DNA of 64,000 nt from Muricauda sp. SCSIO 64092 (GTDB taxonomy: Bacteria > Bacteroidota > Bacteroidia > Flavobacteriales > Flavobacteriaceae), in assembly GCF_023016285.1 (NCBI RefSeq), contig NZ_CP095413.1, forward strand, positions 1,612,001 to 1,676,000, given 5' to 3'. Positions within the stretch are counted from its first letter, which is position 1, and each line of letters opens with the position of its first letter. The position numbers and the translations under genes were made by a program. This document shows, one piece after another, positions 9,052 to 18,800 of the stretch. The notes under the pieces were generated by a model. It was not told where the DNA came from. It saw only the letters and a program-made list of their open reading frames with translations, and ran no database searches.

Positions 9052-9369
9052 GGATAATCTTATGCGAAGCGTTCCAAAAAAAGGCCCTGTTGGGGGGGGG
9101 TTATGCATGAAAAGAATCCGATTTAACGGTCACAAAAACAGCGAGGTCCATAGCAATGGCCACCTTTGTTATCGCAATCAATCCATTGGACATTTTGAAC
9201 AAATCAGGGCAATCCCCTTTTCCAATAACTTTTGAATTGTACCAACGGGAAAATCGTATGATTTTCAACCCCCTGTCACACCTCCTCCAGGGGTGGTTAA
9301 TAACTCCTCAAAACTCGATTTCATGGACAACCAGGGTTTAGGTATTTTTATTCCTTCCAATTTACTTCT
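9052..9369 (+). other. intergenic region with G9 tract and two tandem stem-loops before dnaE
   Basis: No convincing gene. A run of nine G lies at 9092-9100. A 42-codon open frame (9107-9235) starts just after it but has no recognisable features. Two adjacent hairpins precede dnaE: GAAAATC-GTAT-GATTTTC (9249-9266, perfect) and AACC/CCCTG pairing with CAGGGGTGGTT (9267-9298, one bulge). They may end exporter transcription or form the dnaE leader; there is no T-run after them. Confidence 0.45.
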
Positions 9370-12300
9370 ATGTACCTCATCTTTGATACCGAAACCACAG
9401 GACTGCCCAAACGTTATGATGCGCCCATAACCGATACGGACAACTGGCCACGCTGTGTTCAGATTTCCTGGCAATTGCACGATGCCATGGGAAATCTGGT
9501 GGATCATCAAGATTACCTGGTACAACCGGACGGGTTCAATATTCCTTATGAATCCGAACAAATCCACGGAATTTCAACGGCGCTGGCCGAACAGGAAGGG
9601 GTACCCTTGCAGACGGTCTTGGAAAAGTTCAATGAAGTCCTTTCCAAGGCAAAATTTGTGGTAGGTCAAAATGTGGATTTTGACATTAATGTCATGGGAT
9701 GTGAGTTTTATCGGTCGGATGTTGAAAATCCATTGCAGGAATTACCGGTCCTGGATACCTGTACCGAGCATACAGCTGAACTCTGTAAAATTCCCGGCGG
9801 CCGTGGAGGGAAATTCAAATTACCCACCTTAACGGAGCTTCACGAATTTCTTTTTGGGGAACCTTTTGCCGAAGCGCACAATGCTACTGCTGACGTGGAA
9901 GCGACCACACGATGTTTCTTTGAATTGGTTCGCAAACAGCAGTTTACCCAAGAACAGTTGGATGTACAACCCGATTATTTTGAGCGGTTTTTAAAGGCGA
10001 ATCCAACGCCCATAGAGCTTATCGGATTAAAGCACATCAACTTAAGGGAAGCGTCCAAAAAAATAGCCGATGCCCTTTGGGAAAAAGATACGGGGGGCGC
10101 TTCACAAATTGATCTCCAACAAAACATCAAGGACCTGGCGGAGGTCGACTTTGCGCACCTTCACAACCATTCCCAATTTTCGGTGTTACAGTCCACCATG
10201 GGTACCAGGGATTTGGTAAAATTGGCCGCAGAACACCAAATGCCAGCCGTGGCGCTTACCGATCACGGAAATATGATGGGCGCCTTTCATTTTGTCAAAG
10301 AGGTCAAAGCACACAACAAATCCATAAAACAACAAAACGAAGAAGCCATTGCCAATGGTGAAGAACCAACGGGCACCGAAATAAAACCCATCATCGGTTG
10401 TGAGTTTTTTGTTTGTGAAGACCATAGCAATAAATCGGTCAAGGACAACGGCTACCAAATTGTGCTGTTGGCCAAAAACAAAAACGGCTATCGGAACCTG
10501 GCCAAAATGGCCTCTTTGGCCTATACCGATGGATTTTACTATGTACCAAGGATTGACAAAGGCATCATTAGTGCGTTTAAGGAAGATATCATTGCCCTTT
10601 CCGGCAATTTGTATGGAGAGGTACCTTCCAAAATCTTAAATATTGGCGAAAAACAAGCAGAGGAAGCCCTACTTTGGTGGAAAGGTGAGTTTGGGGAAGA
10701 TTTCTATCTGGAAACCATGCGCCACGGACAGGAAGATGAGGACAGGGTGAATCAAGTGCTGATCCGCTTTTCCCGCAAGCACGAAGTGAAGTTGGTGGCT
10801 ACCAACAATACCTATTATGGCAACAAAGAGGATGCGGAGGCCCATGACATCCTGCTGTGCGTTAAGGATGGGGAATTGGTAAATACCCCGATTGGACGGG
10901 GTCGTGGCTATCGCTATGGGCTGCCCAATCAGGAATACTATTTCAAGTCTTCCCAGGAAATGAAGGAATTGTTCAAGGACCTTCCCGAAGCGATTACCAA
11001 CATTCAGCACATTATCGATAAGGTGGAAGGCTACGATCTGGCCCGCGATGTCCTGTTGCCCAAATTTGAAATCCCTGTGGAATTTCAGGTGGCCGAAGAT
11101 GTGGAAGATGGTGGCAAACGCGGTGAAAATGCCTATCTCCGTCACATCACCTATGAAGGGGCCAAAGAACGGTATGGAACGATCACTCTAGAAATTGAGG
11201 AACGTATTGATTTTGAATTGGCCACTATTGAAAATTCCGGTTATCCCGGCTACTTTTTAATTGTGGAGGATTTTATCCGAGAGGCCAGGAATATGGGGGT
11301 CTCCGTGGGTCCAGGACGTGGTTCCGCCGCAGGCTCCGTGGTGGCCTATTGTTTAAAGATCACCAATATAGACCCTATTGTATACGACCTGCTTTTTGAG
11401 CGGTTCCTAAATCCGGATAGGGTTTCTATGCCCGATATTGATATAGATTTTGATGATGAGGGCCGCGGAAAGGTCATGGACTATGTCATCAATAAATACG
11501 GTTCCAATCAGGTGGCACAAATCATTACCTACGGGACCATGGCGGCCAAATCATCCATTAGGGATACGGCACGGGTACTGGATTTGCCTTTGGGTGATGC
11601 AGATCGTATCGCCAAATTGATACCCACCATGGGAAAACTGGGCAAAATCTTTGGTAAGGATGAAGCTGAATTGAAGAAAAAGTTCCGTTCCGATGATATG
11701 CTCAAGATCAACCAACTGCTCAACATCGCCGAAACGGATGATCTGGAAGGTCGAACCGTGAATATGGCCCGCGTATTGGAAGGCTCGGTACGCAATACGG
11801 GTATCCACGCCTGTGGGGTAATCATTACCCCGGATGACATTACCAATTTTGTGCCCGTGGCCACAGCAAAGGACTCTGAACTTTATGTGACCCAATTTGA
11901 CAACTCCGTTGTGGAGGATGCCGGCTTGTTAAAAATGGATTTCCTCGGCTTAAAGACCCTGACACTTATCAAGGATACGGTAAAAATTGTGAAGGCACGA
12001 ACGGGAGTGGAACTGGTTCCCGATGAGTTTCCGTTGGATGATGAAAAAACCTATGCGCTTTTCCAGCGAGGGGAAACCGTGGGCATATTCCAGTATGAAT
12101 CCCCTGGAATGCAAAAACACATGAAAAGCTTAAAACCTACGGTTTTTGATGACCTTATTGCCATGAATGCCCTGTACCGACCGGGACCCATGGAATATAT
12201 TCCCAGTTTTATTGCCCGAAAACATGGGGACGAGGAAATCAGCTATGACCTCCCCGAAATGGAGGAGTTTTTAAAGGATACCTATGGGATTACGGTTTAT

Positions 12301-13758
12301 CAGGAACAGGTCATGCGGCTGTCGCAAAAGCTGGCGGGCTTCTCCAAAGGCGATGCCGATGTTTTACGAAAGGCCATGGGGAAAAAGATTTTTGCACTCC
12401 TACAGAAGTTAAGGCCCCAATTCTTGGATGGTGGGGAGAAAAATGGACATCCCCGGGAGATTCTTGAAAAAATCTGGAAAGACTGGGAGGCCTTTGCTTC
12501 CTATGCCTTCAATAAAAGCCACTCTACCTGTTATGCCTATATCGCCTACCAAACCGCCTATCTAAAGGCGCACTACCCTTCCGAATATATGGCGGCGGTA
12601 CTTTCCAACAATATGAACGACATTAAACAGGTGACCTTTTTTATGGAAGAGTGCAAACGGATGGACTTGGATGTATTGGGACCGGATGTCAATGAATCCT
12701 ACTACAAATTTGCGGTCAATAAAGACAATGCCGTTCGGTTTGGGATGGGGGCCATTAAAGGTGTTGGGCGTTCCGCGGTGGAGGCCATTGTAGCCGAACG
12801 AAAGGAAAATGGGGCGTTCCGTTCCGTTTTTGATATGGCCAAACGAATTGATTTACGCTCAGCAAATAAAAAAGCCTTTGAAAATTTGGCCCTTGCCGGA
12901 GGGTTCGATTCCTTTTTAGGGACACATAGGGCACAGTATTTCCATCAAGAAGGGGATGGCATCAGTTTTTTGGAGAAGGTCATCAAGTATGGGGCGAAAT
13001 TTCAGGAAAACAAGAATTCCTCCCAGGTAAGCCTTTTTGGGGAAGCCAGTGAAGTTCAAATTCCCGAACCCATTGTACCACCGTGCGAGGATTGGGGTAC
13101 CATGGAAAAACTACGACGTGAAAAAGAGGTGGTCGGAATTTACATCTCCGGTCATCCCCTGGATGATTTCAAAAAGGAAATTACGGCCTTTTGCAACACC
13201 AGTATTTCCATCTTCAAAGAAGAATTGGAAGGCCATGTCAATAGGGAATTGACCTTTGCCGGGGTAATTACCGATGTGCAACACCGGGTTTCCAAAAATG
13301 GAAAGGGCTGGGGACTCTTTACCGTTGAGGACTATACGGATACCCATGAGTTTCGGATTTTTGGGGAGGAATACCTCAAATTCCGTCATTTTTTAATGAT
13401 CAACTCCTTTATCCATATCAAGGTATTTGTACGGGAAGGATGGGTGAACCGTGAAACCGGAAAAAAGGGGGAACCGCGTTTACAGTTTAATGAGTTCAGG
13501 CAACTTCAGGATGTCATGGAAACCTATGCCAAAAAACTGACCATCAAACTCAATGTATCCACACTTCAGGAAAAACGGATCAGGGAACTCAAAAAAACGC
13601 TTACCTCCCATAAGGGCAATCATCCTATTGGTTTCATTATTTATGAGATGGAGGAAGAGATAAAGTTGAACCTGTCCAGCCGAAAGCAAAAAGTGAATAT
13701 ATCGAGTGAATTGTTGAGCACACTTGAAGCCCAGGAAGTGCTGTATAAGTTGAATTAA
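9370..13758 (+). CDS. dnaE: DNA polymerase III alpha subunit fused to an N-terminal proofreading exonuclease
   Basis: 1462 aa. Residues 1-200 are a DEDD-family 3'-5' exonuclease like DnaQ: FDTETTGLP (Asp/Glu), VGQNVDFDI, and HNATADVEAT with catalytic His and Asp. The PHP domain follows from about 258 (FAHLHNHSQFSVL, ALTDHGNMMG). The polymerase domain has VGPGRGSAAGS and the catalytic aspartates in PDIDIDFDDEGRG near residue 690. HhH motifs follow, then an OB-fold near 1290 (FAGVITDVQH) and a C-terminal region. Fusion of the proofreading domain to DnaE is seen in Bacteroidota and differs from E. coli, where it is a separate subunit. This is the chromosomal replicase. Confidence 0.96.
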   Translation: MYLIFDTETTGLPKRYDAPITDTDNWPRCVQISWQLHDAMGNLVDHQDYLVQPDGFNIPYESEQIHGISTALAEQEGVPLQTVLEKFNEVLSKAKFVVGQNVDFDINVMGCEFYRSDVENPLQELPVLDTCTEHTAELCKIPGGRGGKFKLPTLTELHEFLFGEPFAEAHNATADVEATTRCFFELVRKQQFTQEQLDVQPDYFERFLKANPTPIELIGLKHINLREASKKIADALWEKDTGGASQIDLQQNIKDLAEVDFAHLHNHSQFSVLQSTMGTRDLVKLAAEHQMPAVALTDHGNMMGAFHFVKEVKAHNKSIKQQNEEAIANGEEPTGTEIKPIIGCEFFVCEDHSNKSVKDNGYQIVLLAKNKNGYRNLAKMASLAYTDGFYYVPRIDKGIISAFKEDIIALSGNLYGEVPSKILNIGEKQAEEALLWWKGEFGEDFYLETMRHGQEDEDRVNQVLIRFSRKHEVKLVATNNTYYGNKEDAEAHDILLCVKDGELVNTPIGRGRGYRYGLPNQEYYFKSSQEMKELFKDLPEAITNIQHIIDKVEGYDLARDVLLPKFEIPVEFQVAEDVEDGGKRGENAYLRHITYEGAKERYGTITLEIEERIDFELATIENSGYPGYFLIVEDFIREARNMGVSVGPGRGSAAGSVVAYCLKITNIDPIVYDLLFERFLNPDRVSMPDIDIDFDDEGRGKVMDYVINKYGSNQVAQIITYGTMAAKSSIRDTARVLDLPLGDADRIAKLIPTMGKLGKIFGKDEAELKKKFRSDDMLKINQLLNIAETDDLEGRTVNMARVLEGSVRNTGIHACGVIITPDDITNFVPVATAKDSELYVTQFDNSVVEDAGLLKMDFLGLKTLTLIKDTVKIVKARTGVELVPDEFPLDDEKTYALFQRGETVGIFQYESPGMQKHMKSLKPTVFDDLIAMNALYRPGPMEYIPSFIARKHGDEEISYDLPEMEEFLKDTYGITVYQEQVMRLSQKLAGFSKGDADVLRKAMGKKIFALLQKLRPQFLDGGEKNGHPREILEKIWKDWEAFASYAFNKSHSTCYAYIAYQTAYLKAHYPSEYMAAVLSNNMNDIKQVTFFMEECKRMDLDVLGPDVNESYYKFAVNKDNAVRFGMGAIKGVGRSAVEAIVAERKENGAFRSVFDMAKRIDLRSANKKAFENLALAGGFDSFLGTHRAQYFHQEGDGISFLEKVIKYGAKFQENKNSSQVSLFGEASEVQIPEPIVPPCEDWGTMEKLRREKEVVGIYISGHPLDDFKKEITAFCNTSISIFKEELEGHVNRELTFAGVITDVQHRVSKNGKGWGLFTVEDYTDTHEFRIFGEEYLKFRHFLMINSFIHIKVFVREGWVNRETGKKGEPRLQFNEFRQLQDVMETYAKKLTIKLNVSTLQEKRIRELKKTLTSHKGNHPIGFIIYEMEEEIKLNLSSRKQKVNISSELLSTLEAQEVLYKLN

Positions 13759-13923
13759 ACCCTTTAATGGATGCGCGTAGGAATAAATCAATTGCCTGTA
13801 AAAGTGTGAACACATTCCACTGACATATATCCCTAATAATCAAAGGCCAAACTATAGAATGAGGAAATAGTTGTATAGACAAAAGAAATGTAGGGCGTGT
13901 AAGGAAAGCGAAAGATATTTGTC

Positions 13924-13931
13924 TAACTTTG
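13924..13931 (+). promoter_or_regulatory. -7 element of the thioredoxin promoter
   Basis: TAACTTTG matches TAnnTTTG and lies 22 bp before the trxA ATG. I see no good TTG at the -33 distance, so this is a partial match. Confidence 0.45.
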
Positions 13932-13952
13932 CGAACAATAAATTTTGAACAA

Positions 13953-14273
13953 ATGGCACTAGAAATAACAGATGCAACTTTTGATGAAGTAGTTTTAAAA
14001 AGCGATAAGCCTGTAATGGTGGATTTTTGGGCAGCATGGTGCGGTCCTTGTCGCATGGTAGGCCCAATCATTGAAGAAGTAAGTCAGGAATATGATGGTA
14101 AGGCCGTTGTAGGTAAAGTGGATGTAGATGCCAACCAGCAGTTCGCCGCCAAATATGGTGTACGGAACATCCCCACCGTATTGGTATTTAAAGGTGGTGA
14201 GATTGTAAGCCGTCAAGTTGGGGTATCTCCCAAAAAAGCGTACACGGATGCCATTGATGGGGCATTGAATTAA
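13953..14273 (+). CDS. trxA: thioredoxin
   Basis: 106 aa, single thioredoxin fold. The redox site WCGPC is in VMVDFWAAWCGPCRMVGP, the cis-proline segment is RNIPTVLVFKGGE, and DVDANQQFAAKYGV is typical. It is a cytosolic disulfide reductant, recycled by thioredoxin reductase. I chose the ATG at 13953 (MALEITDATF) over an in-frame TTG at 13929, because a -7 promoter element overlaps that TTG. A strong terminator follows, so it is probably monocistronic. Confidence 0.95.
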   Translation: MALEITDATFDEVVLKSDKPVMVDFWAAWCGPCRMVGPIIEEVSQEYDGKAVVGKVDVDANQQFAAKYGVRNIPTVLVFKGGEIVSRQVGVSPKKAYTDAIDGALN

Positions 14274-14294
14274 GTTATAACAATAAGATTTAGG

Positions 14295-14325
14295 AAAGGT
14301 CTGGTGATTGCCAGGCCTTTTTTTT
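14295..14325 (+). terminator. rho-independent terminator after thioredoxin
   Basis: A ten-pair stem AAAGGTCTGG / CCAGGCCTTT (one T-G wobble) with loop TGATTG is followed by a T run to 14325. It lies 21 bp after the trxA stop. Confidence 0.8.
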
Positions 14326-14338
14326 ATCTTAGATACCC

Positions 14339-15268
14339 ATGGATGTAAAGTCGGAACTTCAAAATGCACAACTGTTCCAGAACCTGGAACTCCTTGCCGG
14401 TCAGGTAGTGGAAGGCTTTATAAGCGGTATCCATAAAAGTCCGTTCCATGGCTTTTCCGCGGAATTTGCGGAACATAAAATCTACAATACAGGGGAAAGT
14501 ACCAAACATATTGATTGGAAGCTTTTTGCCCGTACCGATAAACTCTACACCAAACGCTACGAAGAGGAAACCAATCTCCGTTGCCATATGATCCTCGACA
14601 ATTCCGCTTCCATGTACTATCCGGAAGTAAGGAATCTTAAGCTGGGCAATTTGAACAAAATTGGTTTTGGGGTATTGGCCATTGCGGCCCTCATGAACCT
14701 ATTGAAAAAACAAAGGGATGCCGTGGGCTTGAGCGTTTATGCCGATACCTATAGCTTTTATGCCCCGGAAAAAAGTAGTGAGCGCCATTTTCAGATGTTG
14801 TTGTCCCAGCTCAATCGATTGGTTCGGGAAAAAACGGACGAAAAACGGACCAGGACTTACCAATTTCTACATCATATTGCCGAAAAGATACATCGCAGGA
14901 GCTTGATTTTCGTTTTCTCGGATATGTTTCAGACCGAAGTTGAGGAAGAAAAACTTTTTGAAGCCTTACGCCATTTAAAGTATAACAAGCATGAAATTGT
15001 GCTCTTCCATTTGTTGGATAAGGGACTGGAACAACAGTTTGATTTTGACAATTCCCCCAGACGTTTTATTGATGTGGAAACCGGACAGCATATTGATCTG
15101 CATGCCGAAAACATTCGGGAGGGTTACAGAAAAGGAATAGAGGACTATGTACAGGCCCTAAAACTAAAGTGCATGCAGTATAAAATCCGCTATGTTGGGG
15201 TAGATATCCGTTCCAATTTCTCCACGGTTTTGAATACTTTTTTGGTGGAACGGCAAAAATTTGTGTGA
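14339..15268 (+). CDS. DUF58 domain-containing protein
   Basis: 309 aa, soluble. It carries the DUF58 core: FHGFSAEFAEHKIYNTGE, then the family signature HIDWKLFARTDKLYTKRYEEE, and a von Willebrand A-like fold with LDNSASM resembling a MIDAS site. Family members usually sit in operons with MoxR ATPases and membrane VWA proteins, as in the aerotolerance (Bat) clusters; here it stands alone after a terminator. Its molecular role is not established. The start ATG at 14339 follows closely behind the thioredoxin terminator, so its promoter must overlap that region or it depends on read-through. Confidence 0.88.
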   Translation: MDVKSELQNAQLFQNLELLAGQVVEGFISGIHKSPFHGFSAEFAEHKIYNTGESTKHIDWKLFARTDKLYTKRYEEETNLRCHMILDNSASMYYPEVRNLKLGNLNKIGFGVLAIAALMNLLKKQRDAVGLSVYADTYSFYAPEKSSERHFQMLLSQLNRLVREKTDEKRTRTYQFLHHIAEKIHRRSLIFVFSDMFQTEVEEEKLFEALRHLKYNKHEIVLFHLLDKGLEQQFDFDNSPRRFIDVETGQHIDLHAENIREGYRKGIEDYVQALKLKCMQYKIRYVGVDIRSNFSTVLNTFLVERQKFV

Positions 15269-15280
15269 AGGGAAAAAAGT

Positions 15281-15312
15281 TTTGTCCAAACCGAAAGATG
15301 TAGGTATATTTG
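15281..15312 (+). promoter_or_regulatory. Bacteroidota-type promoter for tRNA-Asp
   Basis: TTTG (15281-15284) and TATATTTG (15305-15312) are separated by 20 bases, a close match to the -33/-7 consensus. The next gene is the tRNA at 15389, implying a leader of about 70 nt that must be processed. Confidence 0.65.
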
Positions 15313-15388
15313 CCCTCGCTTAACTCAAAGCACGGTAACAAGATTTGAATCCCGCTGTTGCAGGAGTCTTCTTAAAGATAAAATCCTT

Positions 15389-15462
15389 GGTCTGGTAGTT
15401 CAGTTGGTTAGAATACCTGCCTGTCACGCAGGGGGTCGCGGGTTCGAGTCCCGTCCAGACCG
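15389..15462 (+). tRNA. tRNA-Asp (anticodon GTC)
   Basis: A 74-nt cloverleaf. The acceptor arms are GGTCTGG (15389-15395) and CCAGACC (15455-15461), with discriminator G at 15462. The D-arm is AGTTCAGTTGGTTAGAAT, the anticodon loop reads CTGTCAC with GTC, and the T-loop is GGTTCGAGTCC. CCA is not encoded. The 3' end is the left attachment repeat of the island described here. Confidence 0.96.
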
Positions 15463-15501
15463 CAACGAAGTAAAACCCTTCACGTAAGTGAGGGGTTTTT
15501 T
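15449..15501 (+). repeat. left attachment-site direct repeat (attL-like), tRNA-Asp 3' end
   Basis: These 53 bases cover the T-arm end, acceptor 3' strand and terminator of tRNA-Asp. They recur at 24068-24120 with only two differences (AACGAAGT versus AACGAGGC), in the same orientation. A tRNA 3' end duplicated downstream is the classical mark of site-specific integration by a tyrosine recombinase. The two copies bound an 8.7-kb island. Confidence 0.8.
15472..15501 (+). terminator. rho-independent terminator of tRNA-Asp
   Basis: The stem AAAACCCTTCAC / GTGAGGGGTTTT (one T-G wobble) with loop GTAA is followed by Ts. It begins 9 bp after the tRNA. The same hairpin is copied at 24091-24120. Confidence 0.85.
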
Positions 15502-15587
15502 AGTTTCGAAATACAAAAGCTGGCTTTTGGAAGTTGAGAAACTAAAAAATACATACCAACGAAGTTGGTAAAGGGGTTTGGATTGTT

Positions 15588-15652
15588 GCAGGGCCACCCC
15601 TTGGGCCGACACCGAGCCCGAGGCGAGGTGGCAATCCCGTACAGACCGCCAA
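15588..15652 (+). repeat. 65-bp inner repeat, left copy, with degenerate att core
   Basis: It begins GCAGGGCCACCCCTTGGGCC and ends AATCCCGTACAGACCGCCAA. It matches 24021-24085 in the same orientation with only a few differences. Its end resembles the tRNA-Asp 3' end, so it looks like a second, worn attachment site. Between it and the tRNA lies a perfect hairpin, TACCAAC-GAA-GTTGGTA (15554-15570). The rest of 15502-15878 holds no gene I can support. Confidence 0.65.
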
Positions 15653-15878
15653 CAAAAAATTTAGCTTTGTGCAAAGTTTTGGTAGTAGACCTTGTTATTG
15701 GACATTCTTGACCCGCGGATAATTTATCCACCTTACCCCAAGTAAGCTATTTTTCCAAAATCCCAGAAAAACCCTGTTACATCCCAATTTTAAAGGGGTT
15801 GGGCACTGATTTTTGGATGTTTTTCTCAGTATGTCAATATTTCATATTAATTAATATTCAAAAGTTAAAAACAGCATT

Positions 15879-18800
15879 ATGAAAAAACAATTACAATTAA
15901 TAGCATGCACCGTTTGTATGGTGCTAATGGGCCTTAAGAGCTATGGACAGACATTTACAGTTGAAGACATCACATATCAAGTAATTGGTCCCAACACGGT
16001 CGCCATAACGGGCAATACAAATACGGGAGACCTTATCATTCCCGGGAACGTAACCAATGGAGGGGATACCTTTACCGTTACCAGTATCGGGCCTGGTACT
16101 TTTGTGGCAAACGACTTGACCAAAGTGACCATTCCCGAAAGCATTACCAGTATCGGTGCCAATGCGTTTACCGACAACCCGGGCCTTTTAGAAGTGGTGG
16201 CAAAGGGCGCCAATCCTCCCCCATCCCTTGATCCAAGTGCATTTGGTGACAGAAGCGAAATAGCCCTGATAGTTCCCAAAGGTAGCATAACTGCTTATGA
16301 AGGTATTTTTGGATGGACAGGTTTCAAATCCATCACGGAAGAAGAAATCGCCGGGGCCGATGATTTCGAACATGAAGTAATAGCTGGTACCAACACGGTA
16401 AGGATTACGGGTTATAAGGGGACAGCTACCAGTGTAAACATCCCCGAAACCATAACCAAAGGGGGTATTCAATATAAGGTTACCCATATCGGGGCTGGGG
16501 CTTTTAAAGACAATGCCTTGACCAGTGTGACCCTACCGAACAGTTTGACCCACATCGAAGCAGAGGCTTTTAGGGACAGCGGATTATCTGGACATCTTGA
16601 AATTCCCGATGGTGTGGAAAGTATCGGGAATGACGCCTTTAATTCAAGAAAGAACGGCGCCTATTTGGACAGTGTGACCCTACCGAACAGTGTGACCCGT
16701 ATTGGGCAGCGGGCTTTTGCAGGCCACCTGCTGAAAAGTGTGAACATACCGGACAAATTACAGGTCCTTGAGGGAGGTGTTTTTGCTAACAATAACTTGA
16801 ACCAGGTGACCATTCCCGAAAGCGTTACCGAAATACAGGGAAGTGCTTTTAATCGCAACGCCTTGGCCAGTGTGACCATACCAAGTAGTGTGATCAAAAT
16901 TGGGCCAACCGCTTTCGCGAATAACAACAATTTGACGATAGTAGGGGTAGAGAGCTCTGATCCCCCAACTCTAGATGGTACTCGTGTCTTTGAACAGAAA
17001 GATGACAAACACTTTGGCAAAATAACTGTAATCGTTCCCAGGGGTGCCAGAAATAATTATAAAAACGCAGACTCTTGGAATTTGCATAACATTAGAGAAG
17101 AACTGACCGTTAACGACTTCTTTACCTATCCGCATGTTTCCTTTGCGAAAGATGGTATGCATTATCAAGTAACCCAGGACCTTGACACCACACAGACCCC
17201 CCCTCTGCCCAGAACAGTGAAGTTGATCGGAAGAAGTACCATCGGCCCGCTCGATGTGGTCATACCTGATAGGGTGTTTCATGGGGTGCCCTATACTGTT
17301 ACCGCTATTGGGGACAATGCTTTTTTAGGCAACGGATTGACCAGTGTGGAGATTCCCGAAAGCGTTACCAGTATTGGTGAAAGTGCTTTTGAGGGCAACC
17401 AATTGGGCGAGATCATCATACCAAAGGATATGGAAAAGATCGGAACAAATGCTTTTAAGAACAGCGGATTAACTGGACATCTTGAAATTCCCAACAGTGT
17501 TACCGATATTGGGTTTGGTGCTTTTTCCTTGAACGAATTGACCGGTGTGACCATATCAAACAATCTGGAAACTCTTAAGATCGGTGTTTTTTATGGGAAT
17601 AAATTGGAGAGTGTGACCATTCCCGAAAACGTAGCGATTATCGAGAAAAGCGTTTTTGGCAACAACGAAAAGCTTTCCAGAGTTGTGATGGAGAATGCCC
17701 ATCCCCCAGAACTCGCTAATGAAGCCTTTATTATTGTACACTTTCCAGAAGATGATTTACCCGACGGCGATCATCGCCACAACGTAGATGTGATCGTTCC
17801 CAGAGGCACCAATCCCGGTGAGAACAAATACCGCTATTTACACCCCGGTAATGATTGGGGAGGTTTTAAATCCATCACGGAAGTAGGAGAAATTGGCGAG
17901 GAATTTACAGTCAATGGTATCACATATCAAGTAGCGGAATTCAATCCCAACACGGTCATCATAACGGACAACACAACAACAGGAGACCTTACCATACCCG
18001 AGAGCGTAACCAAACCCATTGAACCCAATGAGGGCCTTGACTTTAGGGTTGCCGGTATCGGGGCCGGTGCTTTTCAGAACAGCCAATTGACCCGTGTGAT
18101 CATTCCCGAAGGCGTTACCCGTATCGGCGCCAATGCTTTTTCGGGCAACCCAAACCTTACCAAAGTGGAATTAAAGCGCGCCGATCCCACAATGATCGAA
18201 GAAAGCACCTTTGCAAACCGTGACCAAATAGATGTGATCGTTGGCGCGGGTGGATTCGATAATTATGTACCGGCCTGGGACGACTTTAAATTTAAATCCA
18301 TCAAAGCAAAAGTAGCTATTGGGGAAACCTTTACCGTTGAACGTGACGCCAACACCGCCGTTATCAAATATGAAGTAACCGCATTCGGCCCCACCAACAC
18401 GGTTACCGTAATAAATAATGAAGACGACGATCGTATTCTTTTGGAAATATTCGACCCCGTGGAATATGTGGGGCACGGGTTCAAGGTCACCAAGATTGGC
18501 GGGGACGCCTTTATTGGACGAAACCTGACCGGCGCCCTTACCATACCGGACGGTGTGGAAAGTATCGGGGACTTTGCCTTTGCGGATAACCGCTTGGAGG
18601 ATATTGCCATTCCCGAAAGCGTTACCCGTATCGGGGCCAGTGCCTTTGCTGACAACCAATTGACCGGTGTGACCGTTCCCGAAAATGTTACCGATATCGG
18701 CAATGGTGCTTTTCGTTACAACGAATTGACCAGCGTGGCGATTGGTCGGAACGTTACCGATATCGGGGATGGTGCCTTTCAGGGCAACCTGTTGACCAGT

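Noticed and set aside
15424..15612. 62-codon minus-strand frame ending SLRSGRDSNPRPPA
   Set aside because: The end is simply the reverse complement of the tRNA-Asp 3' end and its neighbour; a spurious frame often seen beside tRNA genes.
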